A program made the translations under genes and the position numbers. The notes beneath the pieces were generated by a model. That model made no database searches. It had not been told where the DNA came from and saw only the letters and a list, made by a program, of their open reading frames with translations. Positions 25,873 to 34,926 of a stretch of 64,000 bases of DNA are shown in pieces (position 1 is the first letter of the stretch; every line of letters starts with the position of its first letter). The stretch comes from Hespellia sp. (GTDB taxonomy: Bacteria > Bacillota > Clostridia > Lachnospirales > Lachnospiraceae), in assembly GCA_028693555.1 (NCBI GenBank), contig JAQUVD010000005.1, forward strand, positions 54,106-118,105, written 5' to 3'.

Positions 25873-27109
25873 TTTCTCTTTCCGCACCTATTGCTATTCT
25901 AAAAATGACAATTCCAATTACAAACAAACATCCGATCATTCCAACACCGGCACTTGTACTTCTGGTTATCTGTGACACAACACTTACCATGGTTGTACCT
26001 ACAAAGGACGCACCCTTGCCGCAGATATCCAGAAGTCCAAAGTATTCCCCTGATTGCTCTGCCGGAATAATCTTAGTAAAATAGGATCTCGATAAGGCCT
26101 GAATTCCACCTTGAAACATACCAACTAAAACTGCCAGCACCCAGAACTGCCATTGTGTTTTAAGAAAGACTGCAAATATCGCAATACCAAGATACGCAGC
26201 AATACAAATAGTAATCAGGTTCGTTGTTTCATATTTTGCCGATAATCTTCCAAAAATAACAGCAAATGGAAAGGCTACAATCTGTGTTACCAGTAACGCC
26301 AAAAGAAGTCCTGTTGTGTCCAGTCCAAGTGATGTTCCATAAGCAGTTGCCATATCGATAATCGTATATACACCGTCAATATAGAAGAAAAATGCCAACA
26401 GAAACAGGAAAATCTTCTTTTCCTTCTTCGCATTTGCAAATAGCTTTCCAAGCCTTGCAAAACTTTCTCTGACTACATGCGGTTTCCGTTCTACATAAGA
26501 TTTCTGCTTGTAATCTTTCAGTAACGGAATTGATAAGGCACCCCACCAGACTGCAACAATTGCGAATGCGATTCCCATTGCAAGTTCCATAGAAATCCCA
26601 ATTGCATCTGAGCCGAGTACGAGTCCAAGACAGACAACAAAAGGAATGCAACTGCCGATGTACCCCCATGCAAAGCCCTGTGAAGAAACATGGTCCAATC
26701 GCTCTTTACTTGTCACATCTCCCAGCATCGAATCATAAAAAATCAGACTTGCCGAAAATCCAATCTTTGCAATGATATAAATAACAAGAAACACAAGCCA
26801 CTGTTTTGCCATTCCCAACGCCAGACATCCCACTACGCCAACCAACAGCGTCAATGTGAAGATCGGTTTTTTGAAACCCTTAGTATCTGCCATTGTTCCA
26901 AATACAGGTCCGATAAACGCAACCATAATCGTTGCGATGGAAGCTGCGTATCCCCAGTAAGCCAGATAATCAACCGACGAAAGACCTGCATTCCCTGCAA
27001 GATAATTAAAATAGATAGGCATAATCGTAGAGACCAGTAATACAAATGCCGAGTTGCCAACATCATATAACACCCAGTTTTTCTCAAGGCTTGTCAATTT
27101 GAATTTCAT
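25826..27109 (-). CDS. MFS transporter, UMF1/Atg22-type
   Basis: This 427-residue protein has about 12 membrane segments and the UMF1 N-terminal mark WVLYDVGNSAFVLLVSTIMPIYF, with GPVFGTMADTKGFKKP and SRSYFTKIIPAEQSGEYFGL. The Atg22 family exports amino acids from yeast vacuoles; the bacterial substrate is unknown. The start at 27109 lies inside the end of the phospholipase-like gene (26-bp overlap), and its ribosome site AAGGGGA directly follows a hexanucleotide repeat. Confidence 0.88.
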   Translation of the reverse strand: MKFKLTSLEKNWVLYDVGNSAFVLLVSTIMPIYFNYLAGNAGLSSVDYLAYWGYAASIATIMVAFIGPVFGTMADTKGFKKPIFTLTLLVGVVGCLALGMAKQWLVFLVIYIIAKIGFSASLIFYDSMLGDVTSKERLDHVSSQGFAWGYIGSCIPFVVCLGLVLGSDAIGISMELAMGIAFAIVAVWWGALSIPLLKDYKQKSYVERKPHVVRESFARLGKLFANAKKEKKIFLFLLAFFFYIDGVYTIIDMATAYGTSLGLDTTGLLLALLVTQIVAFPFAVIFGRLSAKYETTNLITICIAAYLGIAIFAVFLKTQWQFWVLAVLVGMFQGGIQALSRSYFTKIIPAEQSGEYFGLLDICGKGASFVGTTMVSVVSQITRSTSAGVGMIGCLFVIGIVIFRIAIGAERENEGNDTGKETVLSNN

Positions 27110-27950
27110 AGATGCAGTCCCCTTTTTCTTTTTCTTTTTCTTTTTCTTTTACCAGTTTACTTCCAAATGTATATTGATACGTATAATCTAGCTCCATTTC
27201 ACCGATCAGATACTTGTGATACTCGCGAATCAATCGCATCGCAAGGTGTATTGCGCCTTCATATAAAAGCATCAGGCGCCGTGTGCTGTCATTGCATTTT
27301 TCATTCTTTTTGAAATTCACCATAAGCCCATGCATTTCCTGATAATTTCCTGATATTCTGAGCAGCGCGTGAATGAATCCTCTTTTCGTCTTTGTTGGTG
27401 CAAGCAACAGATTGTTGTAGAATTTCATACCCCTTAACGCTTTGTTGACATCGTCCTTTGTCACACCCTGATAAAAGGACTGAATGACATCTGAGATTTC
27501 ATCTTTTACGACAATGTGATTCGTCAGCCGATGACGAACCGGATCAAATCCATCCATCACCATCAGCTCACGATCAAATTCCACTTCAATCTCGCCATGA
27601 CTGATTCCACTCTGTTTTATTTTTTCATCTACATATCCATGACAGGTCACATCTAATGCAAAATGACAGATAAATCCGTACACGTAAGCCAGGTATTCCT
27701 GACTGCATTCTTTCTCTTTGATCACATCTGCTGCATGTTCAAAAAATTGACACCCGGCCCTCTCGTGCATTCCATATCCAATACTGTTAATCTGATTGGT
27801 CTGCAATGGATGATAATAAAACAAAATATCCGGACCATGCAGACCAATATGAAATAAATCCAAATAATTTTTGATGACCGTCTTTTCTTTTCCTGTCATC
27901 ATTCGTTCTATTTCCTGTCCCATTCTGTAATGTGCATATGTTGATGGCAT
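27084..27950 (-). CDS. Zinc-dependent phospholipase C-like protein
   Basis: This 288-residue protein resembles the zinc-dependent phospholipase C/S1-P1 superfamily as annotated in clostridia: MPSTYAHYRMG at the N-terminus, then GLHGPDILFYYHPL, GFICHFALDVTCHGYVD with paired histidines and aspartate, and SHGEIEVEFDREL. No signal peptide is seen, so it is probably intracellular and the substrate is unknown. The C-terminus carries a KE-repeat tract encoded by a hexanucleotide repeat. ATG 27950 has AGGAGG 7 nt upstream. It starts the operon with MFS, EAL-GGDEF and corA. Confidence 0.8.
   Translation of the reverse strand: MPSTYAHYRMGQEIERMMTGKEKTVIKNYLDLFHIGLHGPDILFYYHPLQTNQINSIGYGMHERAGCQFFEHAADVIKEKECSQEYLAYVYGFICHFALDVTCHGYVDEKIKQSGISHGEIEVEFDRELMVMDGFDPVRHRLTNHIVVKDEISDVIQSFYQGVTKDDVNKALRGMKFYNNLLLAPTKTKRGFIHALLRISGNYQEMHGLMVNFKKNEKCNDSTRRLMLLYEGAIHLAMRLIREYHKYLIGEMELDYTYQYTFGSKLVKEKEKEKEKGDCIYEIQIDKP
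27122..27150. repeat. Hexanucleotide microsatellite (CTTTTT)
   Basis: Four complete CTTTTT units and a partial fifth encode alternating Lys-Glu near the end of the phospholipase-like protein. The tract lies directly upstream of the MFS ribosome site. Unit gain or loss would keep the frame. Confidence 0.9.
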
Positions 27951-28060
27951 ATCCATTCCTCCTAATGCGAAATATACGCAATTCTTCTGATGCCTCTACT
28001 ATACTTTGCATTTTTCAAATTTAATGCACACATCTGTAAAATCTATGTAAATTTTCGATT

Positions 28061-29056
28061 TTATTTCAAAAAAATGGGATTGCTCCATGCTGTCTTTCCG
28101 TATTTATCCGTGCACTTTACACGCACATAATCTTCATGCCCTTTGAGTTCATACTGTCCGTGTGTAATCGTCTCTTCTATCGCGTTACAGAGATTCGTAA
28201 TTCCATCATTCACCAGATTTCCGGCAATAAAATCAATGCGGTGAACCGGACTACAATCAACATATGCAATACCATCGTTGATTCCCCAGTCATAAATTTC
28301 AGGACCGGAAGAAGAATAATAGTTCCCCTTTAGCAGATTGGTAATGATCTCATCATGTGTCAGTTTCTCTGCTTTTACCACAACATATCCACCACATGCG
28401 TCATCGAAAAGACCTTCATCGTGATTGTCATCCGATGCGAATCCATGAATACACGTTCCTTCCCGAAGCATGACATCCCAATAGGTTTCATCATATCCGG
28501 TATTGCTTTCATTTACGGTATTATAATTATAAATTTCAAGTGCAAAGATTCCCTGCGTGTGTATGAATTCCTCCTCTCTGACTCTCGACCAAATTGGATG
28601 ATTGTAGGTCGTGATACACCCTCTTTTCTGCAGTGAGTCTGACAAATCCTGAGCGACCTGTGCTCCATTTTTCCAGTTTCCATAGAATTTTGGAATCTTG
28701 AGTGTCTCACCATGTTCAAACAACGGTTCTGACGCAGCTTTTTGCATGAGTTCTGTCCCTAGAATCCCATGGATATGGTGCACTTTCAATCGATCACTGC
28801 TCCCCTTTTCTCTATATAAGACAGCAGATGCCTCCACACCCGGCAACACGATAAAGTCATCCGTGTTAAACTCGGATCTGTAATCCGTATATTTATCATG
28901 CTCGCTCAGACATAAAAAGTGATATCCATGTTCTTTGAATCGTTTTACCGACTCCTGTGGTGTAAGCATTCCATCTGAATTCGTCGTATGGCTGTGCAGA
29001 TTTCCTTTGTACCAGTTTCCTTCTTTTGAGAATCCTCGTATTGTCAAATTCTTCAT
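28061..29056 (-). CDS. PHP-domain metal-dependent phosphoesterase
   Basis: This 331-residue protein has the metal-binding motifs of the PHP family: HSHTTNSDG near residue 21, LSEHD, the GVEAS block, YNHP and a late ASDDNHD. The layout with a C-terminal beta-rich part fits CehA/PHP-type hydrolases that act on phosphomonoesters or phosphodiesters. It lacks a signal peptide. ATG 29056 has AAAGGAG 9 nt upstream. It follows the ABC importer ATPase by 19 bp, so it probably processes the imported compound; a HAD phosphatase lies at the other end of the locus. Confidence 0.85.
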   Translation of the reverse strand: MKNLTIRGFSKEGNWYKGNLHSHTTNSDGMLTPQESVKRFKEHGYHFLCLSEHDKYTDYRSEFNTDDFIVLPGVEASAVLYREKGSSDRLKVHHIHGILGTELMQKAASEPLFEHGETLKIPKFYGNWKNGAQVAQDLSDSLQKRGCITTYNHPIWSRVREEEFIHTQGIFALEIYNYNTVNESNTGYDETYWDVMLREGTCIHGFASDDNHDEGLFDDACGGYVVVKAEKLTHDEIITNLLKGNYYSSSGPEIYDWGINDGIAYVDCSPVHRIDFIAGNLVNDGITNLCNAIEETITHGQYELKGHEDYVRVKCTDKYGKTAWSNPIFLK

Positions 29057-29075
29057 GTCCATTTTCTCCTTTATG

Positions 29076-30080
29076 TTACAGTCGTACACAGTTATGATCT
29101 GCCAGTGCCATATAAGCCGTCTCTCCCACCTCATACATGGATGCGCTTCTGAAAAGTACATCTGACTGCACTTCAATTCCGTTTACCTGTATCTTGTATC
29201 TGAGAACATTTCCTCTTGTTACGCGGTCAAGGATCACACCCTGCATTTTGTAGCTTTCCGCTGATGTAACCGCCTCACGCGAAATGATGACCGTCTCTGG
29301 CCGGATTGCAACATCTCCATCCCATTTCTTTCCTGTCAGTTTTTCCATCTGCGCCGGATTCAGAATATTGTAGTTTCCAATAAAACCTGCTGCAAATGGT
29401 GTCACTGGTTTTGTGTAAATATCTACCGGATCTCCGGACTGTTCAATCTTTCCGTCATGAAACAGATGAATCACGTCCGACATTACCATCGCCTCATCCT
29501 GATCATGTGTTACAAATACAGAAGTCAGGCCCATTTCTTTATGAATCTCGCGAATGCTTGTCTGCAGCGATTTGCGAAGCTTGGCATCGATTGCACTGAG
29601 CGGCTCATCTAACAGCAGTACCTTTGGACGCATGACGATTCCCCTCGCAAGCGCAACTCTCTGCTGCTGACCTCCCGAGAGGTTGTTCGGATATTCATTT
29701 TCCTTTCCGATCAGTTCTACCATCTCGATGGAGTCTTTGACACGTTTTTCGATTTCATTTGCCGGAAGTTTCTGCAATTTCAGACCAAAAGAAAGATTCT
29801 CTTTGACCGTCATATTCGGAAACAGACTGTAATGCTGGAATACCATTCCTATATTACGGTCTTTTGGATCTTTTTCTGTAATATCTTCTCCATCTAAGAT
29901 GATCTTACCGCCGGATGTTGTCTCCAGCCCTGCCAGACAGCGAAGAAGTGTGCTCTTCCCACATCCGGATGGTCCGAGAAGTGTTACAAAATCTCCCTGC
30001 TTAATCTCCAAGTTAATTCCTTTTAGTACATGATTCTTACCATAATATTTATCAATATTTTCAAATCCAATATATGCCAT
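29076..30080 (-). CDS. ABC importer ATPase, PotA/FbpC-like
   Basis: This 334-residue ATPase energises the permeases encoded next to it. Walker A GPSGCGKST is near residue 35, the Q-loop at FQHYSLFPNM, the signature LSGGQQQR near 137 and Walker B VLLLDEP follow, with the H-loop in VTHDQDEAM. A C-terminal TOBE-like domain (from about 240) is typical of polyamine, iron, sulfate and phosphonate importers. It lies 25 bp after the second permease gene. Confidence 0.93.
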   Translation of the reverse strand: MAYIGFENIDKYYGKNHVLKGINLEIKQGDFVTLLGPSGCGKSTLLRCLAGLETTSGGKIILDGEDITEKDPKDRNIGMVFQHYSLFPNMTVKENLSFGLKLQKLPANEIEKRVKDSIEMVELIGKENEYPNNLSGGQQQRVALARGIVMRPKVLLLDEPLSAIDAKLRKSLQTSIREIHKEMGLTSVFVTHDQDEAMVMSDVIHLFHDGKIEQSGDPVDIYTKPVTPFAAGFIGNYNILNPAQMEKLTGKKWDGDVAIRPETVIISREAVTSAESYKMQGVILDRVTRGNVLRYKIQVNGIEVQSDVLFRSASMYEVGETAYMALADHNCVRL

Positions 30081-30105
30081 TTTCTTATCCTTTCTTCTTA
30101 TGAAT

Positions 30106-30906
30106 CTACTTGTCCTTCTTTTTTCCCTGTGTTGACTGAATCATAAATGCAAAGCCGGAAATTAATAATGTTACGATAAATAATATTACAATCACAGCAC
30201 AGGTTCTCTGTCCGGATTTTTTCATAACGTCATACATATACATCTGTGCTGTCATGAAATGTCCACCTGCCAATGTGTTAATGATTACAAAATCACCAAA
30301 TACAATTGCCATGGCAAGCATCACCGATACGGTTACTCCACTCATGATGTTTGGAATGACAACTCGAAAGAACGCATATAGCTTGCTTGATCCCAGCATC
30401 TGCGCGGCTTCAATTAATCTTCCCGCACCTACACCATTTAAATTATTGCGGATTCCCTGATATACATATGGGAGAATTACAACCATGTACGTAGCCACCA
30501 GCATCACCATTCGATTATTCAGTGGTGCAGGAGCGCTCACATAAAGTGAAAGCACGCAGATCGGAAGAATGACGCCCTGAATTGCATAAGGAATCGTACA
30601 CAGAATCTGCATAAAGCGATCCCATTCCGGATGATACACCACGACCACATACATCGCCAAAAGCACGAATATGGTACAGAGTATAATCGGAATAACAGAA
30701 ATGATTACGGTTCGTACCACTGCCTGCCAGAATGACGGATCCGCTAATAATGTCGTATAGGCTTTCAATGTAAATGCGGTTGGTACAACATCAATCCATT
30801 CTTCAAATAACGAATAGATCAATGTCATTGCCAGCGGCAATAATAAATAGATGATAATCAGCACAATGATTAACTTTGATCCGATATGTTTTTTCTTCTG
30901 CATCAT
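30106..30906 (-). CDS. ABC importer permease, PotC-like
   Basis: This 266-residue protein has six membrane segments and the EAA-type loop EAAQMLGSSKLYAFFRVVIPNI near residue 165, which contacts the ATPase. It is one half of the membrane channel. Its ATG overlaps the stop of the preceding permease gene by 4 bp (ATGA), so the two are translationally coupled. Substrate is not readable. Confidence 0.9.
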   Translation of the reverse strand: MMQKKKHIGSKLIIVLIIIYLLLPLAMTLIYSLFEEWIDVVPTAFTLKAYTTLLADPSFWQAVVRTVIISVIPIILCTIFVLLAMYVVVVYHPEWDRFMQILCTIPYAIQGVILPICVLSLYVSAPAPLNNRMVMLVATYMVVILPYVYQGIRNNLNGVGAGRLIEAAQMLGSSKLYAFFRVVIPNIMSGVTVSVMLAMAIVFGDFVIINTLAGGHFMTAQMYMYDVMKKSGQRTCAVIVILFIVTLLISGFAFMIQSTQGKKKDK

Positions 30907-31745
30907 CTTTTCCCTCCCTGTTTTGGAGTCACTTTATCCTGAATTGCAATTGCGATAATCATAAAGAACATCATAACAACCGCAATTGCGCTGCCAAATT
31001 CCGGTCTCTGCGTGATGTCACCGACAAACTGTTCTGACAGGCGAATCGGGAGCAGGGTCACATTGTTCATCAGCAATGCATAAGCTGACGCGTAAGCAGC
31101 AAGTGCATTTGCAAAAAGAACTGAAAATGTTCCCAGAATACTTGGAAGAAGTACCGGAATCCCTACCTTTGTCCAAAATGTAGTTTTATTTCCTCCAAGA
31201 AGCGCCACTGCCTCCTTCCATTCTGTTCGAATGGATTCAAACGCCGGGATTAATAGCAGTGTTGCAAGTGGAATCTGAAAGTATACGTAAATTAATAACA
31301 ATCCCCATATCGAATACAGTGGGAAATTTGCCAGAAACTCAATTCCATAATTCTTACCGATCATTGTCATAACACCGATATTTCCCAGCATAATAATATA
31401 GGCAAATGCAAGTGGAACACCGGAAAAATTAGAGACCATATTCAGGATACTCATAAATATCTGTTTGATTTTTCCGCCGCCCTCGTGTACTGCTTTCGCA
31501 CCTAAAAATGCGATGGTCATTCCGATGATTGATGATAAAACGGAAATCATCAGACTATTTGTAATGGCTCTCCGATAAAGTACTGTTGAAAAAATATAAA
31601 TAAAATTATCCAGTGTAAATCCGAGACCGCCGCCTTCCGGCATGAATCCTCTTACAATTGTATAAATCACCGGTACAATTTCAAACATCATACATAAAAT
31701 CAAAAACGGTGCCATGGCAAATAGATATGTTTTCTTTTTTTTCAT
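30903..31745 (-). CDS. ABC importer permease, PotB-like
   Basis: This 280-residue protein has six membrane segments and the EAA-type loop EAVALLGGNKTTFWTKVGIPVL near residue 179. It pairs with the next permease. GAGAGG lies upstream of ATG 31745. A small palindrome in the 74-bp gap after the binding-protein gene probably limits read-through, giving excess binding protein. Confidence 0.9.
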   Translation of the reverse strand: MKKKKTYLFAMAPFLILCMMFEIVPVIYTIVRGFMPEGGGLGFTLDNFIYIFSTVLYRRAITNSLMISVLSSIIGMTIAFLGAKAVHEGGGKIKQIFMSILNMVSNFSGVPLAFAYIIMLGNIGVMTMIGKNYGIEFLANFPLYSIWGLLLIYVYFQIPLATLLLIPAFESIRTEWKEAVALLGGNKTTFWTKVGIPVLLPSILGTFSVLFANALAAYASAYALLMNNVTLLPIRLSEQFVGDITQRPEFGSAIAVVMMFFMIIAIAIQDKVTPKQGGKR

Positions 31746-31776
31746 TCTCTTTTACCTCTCTTCATAAAAGAAGACC

Positions 31777-31790
31777 GCTGCATATGCAGC
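31777..31790 (-). terminator. Palindrome between binding-protein and permease genes
   Basis: GCTGCATATGCAGC is a perfect 14-bp palindrome followed on the minus strand by GGTCTTCTTTTATG. It may act as a partial terminator or mRNA-end stabiliser after the binding-protein gene. Confidence 0.45.
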
Positions 31791-31819
31791 AGCCTCCTGC
31801 TATTCATTTGTTTCTGTTG

Positions 31820-32923
31820 TTACTTTGCGTAAGCTACAACCTGTTCCTGCCATAAAGCTCCGATTGTCTTCGCTGTTGTATCCCATGCATCCTGGTCTTC
31901 TACCATTCTTGCGTTTTTATACTGGCTGTCATCCAGGAGTTTTGATGCAACATCTTCCGGAAGTTCTACATCACGGACTGGTTTCGCATATCCTTTCGCA
32001 AGGTTGATCTGTCCCTCATCACTTAAGATATATTCTCTTGAAATTGCAGCAGCATATGGTCTTGTCGTGTATGAATTGATAATCGTGCAGTATCCACTCT
32101 GAATAGATGCCTCAGATGGGATGCATACATCAAAGTCTGCGTCTGCGTTGTTAGTTACAAACTGCTCACGATAACCAAGTGCATTGTAGTCCCAAAGGAA
32201 GGCAACTCCAACCTCTCCTTTTTCGATACGCGCCTGTGTGAATTCGCCCAAGTCAAGTCTGCCCTGCTCTGCAATCTTTTTAAAGTACTCTAAGCCGGGT
32301 TCAATGTTTTTCTCGTCTCCGCCATAAGCGATTGATGCTGCTAATACTGCATACTGTGCCTGTGTTGCTGCTGCAACATCACCAACTGCTACCATATAGT
32401 CCCCATTTAAAATATCATCGAATGATGTCGGTGCTTTATCAACAATCTTATTATTTACGATGATTGCCATCGTTCCATAATATCCAATGATCCAGTCCCC
32501 ATCATCATCCTTTGCCCAGTCCGGAATGGTATCCCAATTACTGGTCTTGTACTTTAACGTAACTCCTTCGTCCTCTGCTACCGGTCCAAATGCCTGTCCG
32601 ACATCACCAATGTCTTTTGTAGCATCGGCTCCCTCTGTCTTAAATAAAGAAATCTCTTCTGCTGATGACATATCTGTATCTGTGTGTGCAATTCCATATG
32701 TATCTGTGATTTCCTGCCATGTCTCACCCCAGTTTGCCCAGGTATCCGGCATACCTACTGATTCAACTTTTCCTTCCTCTTTTGCTTTCGCAGCAATCTC
32801 ATCCACGGACATGCTGTTTAAGTCAACCGTTTCTTTTGCATTTGCTTGTGCACTTCCGCAGCCCGCCGCCATAGATGCGACCATTGCTGCAACTAATAAT
32901 GCGCTGATAATTTTCTTTTTCAT
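31820..32923 (-). CDS. Substrate-binding lipoprotein of a PotD-like importer
   Basis: This 367-residue lipoprotein captures the ligand outside the membrane. The signal peptide ends in the lipobox AAGC with C22. The mature part is a type 2 periplasmic-binding fold (MPDTWANWGETWQEI onward, YGTMAIIVNNKIV in the hinge). It is related to polyamine, iron and aminoethylphosphonate binding proteins, but no ligand motif is decisive. Flanking PHP and HAD hydrolases suggest a phosphorylated organic ligand. AGAGGAG lies upstream of the ATG. Confidence 0.88.
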   Translation of the reverse strand: MKKKIISALLVAAMVASMAAGCGSAQANAKETVDLNSMSVDEIAAKAKEEGKVESVGMPDTWANWGETWQEITDTYGIAHTDTDMSSAEEISLFKTEGADATKDIGDVGQAFGPVAEDEGVTLKYKTSNWDTIPDWAKDDDGDWIIGYYGTMAIIVNNKIVDKAPTSFDDILNGDYMVAVGDVAAATQAQYAVLAASIAYGGDEKNIEPGLEYFKKIAEQGRLDLGEFTQARIEKGEVGVAFLWDYNALGYREQFVTNNADADFDVCIPSEASIQSGYCTIINSYTTRPYAAAISREYILSDEGQINLAKGYAKPVRDVELPEDVASKLLDDSQYKNARMVEDQDAWDTTAKTIGALWQEQVVAYAK

Positions 32924-32970
32924 AATCTCTCCTCTGTGTTACATACTCTGCTTTTTGATTTTTTATATTT

Positions 32971-32984
32971 TGTGTGCGCTTTCA
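32971..32984. promoter_or_regulatory. Possible cre (CcpA) site
   Basis: The minus strand reads TGAAAGCGCACACA, one mismatch from TGWAANCGNTNWCA. It lies about 47 bp upstream of the binding-protein ATG and just downstream of a TATACT box at 33009-33004, a position that would repress. Confidence 0.4.
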
Positions 32985-32990
32985 AAACTT

Positions 32991-33000
32991 CGAGCGCTCG
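32991..33000. promoter_or_regulatory. 10-bp palindrome at the promoter of the PotABCD-like operon
   Basis: CGAGCGCTCG is a perfect palindrome immediately after the TATACT -10 box (33009-33004). Its position suits an operator; the regulator is unknown. Confidence 0.35.
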
Positions 33001-33060
33001 CTTAGTATAGCAAATGAAAAACTCTGATTCTAGCAAGAACCGGTTAACTCTTTGTAAAGT

Positions 33061-33795
33061 TTAGGAAAAGTCGGTAGTTTCATTTTCTATCTGATCAAGC
33101 ACTTCAATCACCTCGTTTAAATCGGTAATATCGTATGACGCACCCTCCGGTATCACCATCTCCTCTTCGTGGAAATATACGCCAGCCACACCGCTTTGTG
33201 CTGCAAATTTCATGTCATTTACAGAGTCTCCCACCATCAGAATAGATTCTTTCGGGATCCCCCACGCTGATACAATCGCTTCCATGCTATCTGCTGCCGG
33301 TTTCGGATTTTCAACCAGATCCGCACCGATAATCGTATCAAAAAATTCCAAAACACCCAATTCCTCCATGGAATATCTGGTCTGTTCATAATCGTCAGAG
33401 GTCACAATCCCAATTTTTAAGTCTCTGCTTCTTAATTCAGATAACAGTGGCGAAAGATCCGTCATTCCCTGCAGAGTTCCATGCTCTGCATTGCTTGCTA
33501 ACATATATCTCGAAGTCTCCACAAAATCATCTTTTAGTGTAATGCCCTGTTCCTGCAAAATCAGCTTCCATGCTTTGGTAATATCCAGATTTGTTCCGCT
33601 CATTACCAGACCTTCCGGGATTCCGCTGCCGTCCGGGCGCATTCCTGACGCAATAAGCAACTCCTTTGCCGTCTTTTTCCCAAATCCATATTCTGCCTGT
33701 AATATGTCAATGGTATGTGAGACCGGGCCAAACCAAAATGATGGCAGATCAATAAGTGTCCCGTCTTTGTCAAATACTACTCCCAATATTTTCAT
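33061..33795 (-). CDS. HAD-superfamily phosphatase (phosphoglycolate phosphatase-like)
   Basis: This 244-residue protein carries all four HAD motifs: FDKDGTLID (nucleophile D9), IVTSDD, the lysine in ENPKPA and GDSVNDMKFA. The cap domain between motifs I and II is the alpha-helical type found in phosphoglycolate phosphatases and phosphonatases. The substrate is not readable. AGGAG lies upstream of ATG 33795. It precedes the PotABCD-like operon by 137 bp, with a promoter between them, so it may serve the same pathway but need not be co-transcribed. Confidence 0.88.
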   Translation of the reverse strand: MKILGVVFDKDGTLIDLPSFWFGPVSHTIDILQAEYGFGKKTAKELLIASGMRPDGSGIPEGLVMSGTNLDITKAWKLILQEQGITLKDDFVETSRYMLASNAEHGTLQGMTDLSPLLSELRSRDLKIGIVTSDDYEQTRYSMEELGVLEFFDTIIGADLVENPKPAADSMEAIVSAWGIPKESILMVGDSVNDMKFAAQSGVAGVYFHEEEMVIPEGASYDITDLNEVIEVLDQIENETTDFS

Positions 33796-33914
33796 GCTGT
33801 TTCTCCTATTTTTTTCTAGTTTTTATGCACGAAGCACGTTCCGATTATAGCAAATGTATTTTGGAGAAACTATCAGATAGAAGTTAAGCCTTTTTTAAAT
33901 CTTTGTAAACAAAA

Positions 33915-33942
33915 GGGAAGTGCTCATCTAAACGCACTTCCC
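33915..33942 (-). terminator. Terminator after the Rpn-type pseudogene
   Basis: GGGAAGTGC and GCACTTCCC pair over 9 bp around a 10-nt loop, with TTTTGTTT following on the minus strand. Confidence 0.85.
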
Positions 33943-33964
33943 ACATTTCATTCATTTTATTCTT

Positions 33965-34568
33965 TTAGATTTCCTTCTTGATATCCCAAATTGCACTTTC
34001 ATCCATCTCTGGATAAATTTCAAGAATTTCTTCTATTGTATCACCACGATTCAACATTTTTTTGATTACATTTTTTCTTTCCTGAGCAGCACATTCTTTT
34101 GTGGCTTCTTTTGCCCTCTTCTCTGCATATTCCTCTACAATATCACACATCTGATTCTCATCCTCCTTCGTCATCTTAAACAGTTTCTTCCTGCTTGAAC
34201 ATTTCGGAAATCTTTTGTTCCGTTTTCTGAATGATTCCCAGTGTCTGTTACATTTGCTGTGATACATGCACTATTGTATCTGGCTCTTTTCACATGATCA
34301 TCATCGTCTGCCTTCTGCACTTCTGCACTTCTACATTCACCATTCTCTGATCACTTGTAGCACACAAAGCATCCAAAATGACCGACCGTCCCTGCAGATT
34401 CTTGATTGAATTCTGTGCTATCGTCTCAACAACTGTCACGTTTTCCATGAGAATTGCACTGAGTATCTCACTGCAAAACGCTTTGTCCTCCGCCATCTTC
34501 TGAAACATCACATCATCCATGATGTTCAATTGCCGGACTCTTTTAATCACTTCCGGGTTGTATCCCAT
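33965..34568 (-). pseudogene. Broken Rpn/PD-(D/E)XK-type transposase-like gene
   Basis: The N-terminal part from ATG 34568 (NIMDDVMFQKMAEDKAFCSEIL) matches the Rpn/PDDEXK_2 group of recombination-promoting nucleases. It reads to VNVEVQK and then leaves frame. The cause is a tandem 8-bp duplication (GTGCAGAA twice, about 34311-34327); removing one copy restores the family motif VEVQKADDDDHVKRARYN. The middle of the gene is also missing, and a C-terminal piece (KEDENQMCDIVEEYAEKRAKEA to WDIKKEI) continues in another frame to 33965. Full-length relatives are about 250-300 residues. It cannot make an active enzyme. Confidence 0.8.
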
Positions 34569-34926
34569 CTTTCTACCTCTCTTTCTCTGTACAGGAAAGA
34601 GAAGCTTTTCTTTCGTATGTCTCACTTATCTGTTATACGTGTTGCTTATTCTTCCCTGCCTATTCTGTTGTAAGCAAGGAATTCTTTTGCGGAAAGCTCC
34701 GCTGGATATCGCTGTGAGCGACATAGATTTGTAAGATATATAGAATCGTTGCTGTTCCTATATAATAGCATATGCCACAGTAGACTTCAAGTACAGCATA
34801 CTTGAGTGGTTCCGCAGTTTTCCATGTTTTATACCACTTCTATTTTGACTGCTCTATTCATTTGAATCTATCTGATAATACCTTGCAACATTCTGCAAGG
34901 TATTATCTAGTGCCTATGTCCCAGAT
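34569..34926. other. Non-coding gap between the Rpn pseudogene and the GH91 gene
   Basis: These 358 bp are AT-rich and carry no convincing gene. They hold two perfect hairpins: TCAAGTA/TACTTGA at 34787-34805 and the 14-bp inverted repeat at 34874-34907. Short frames near 34800-34850 weakly recall the missing end of the GH91 protein (see findings). Confidence 0.6.
34874..34907. repeat. Perfect 14-bp inverted repeat after GH91
   Basis: GATAATACCTTGCA and TGCAAGGTATTATC pair with a 6-nt loop. No T-run follows on either strand, so termination would be rho-independent only in a weak sense. It may be an mRNA end barrier for the fructan operon or an inserted palindrome. Confidence 0.8.
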
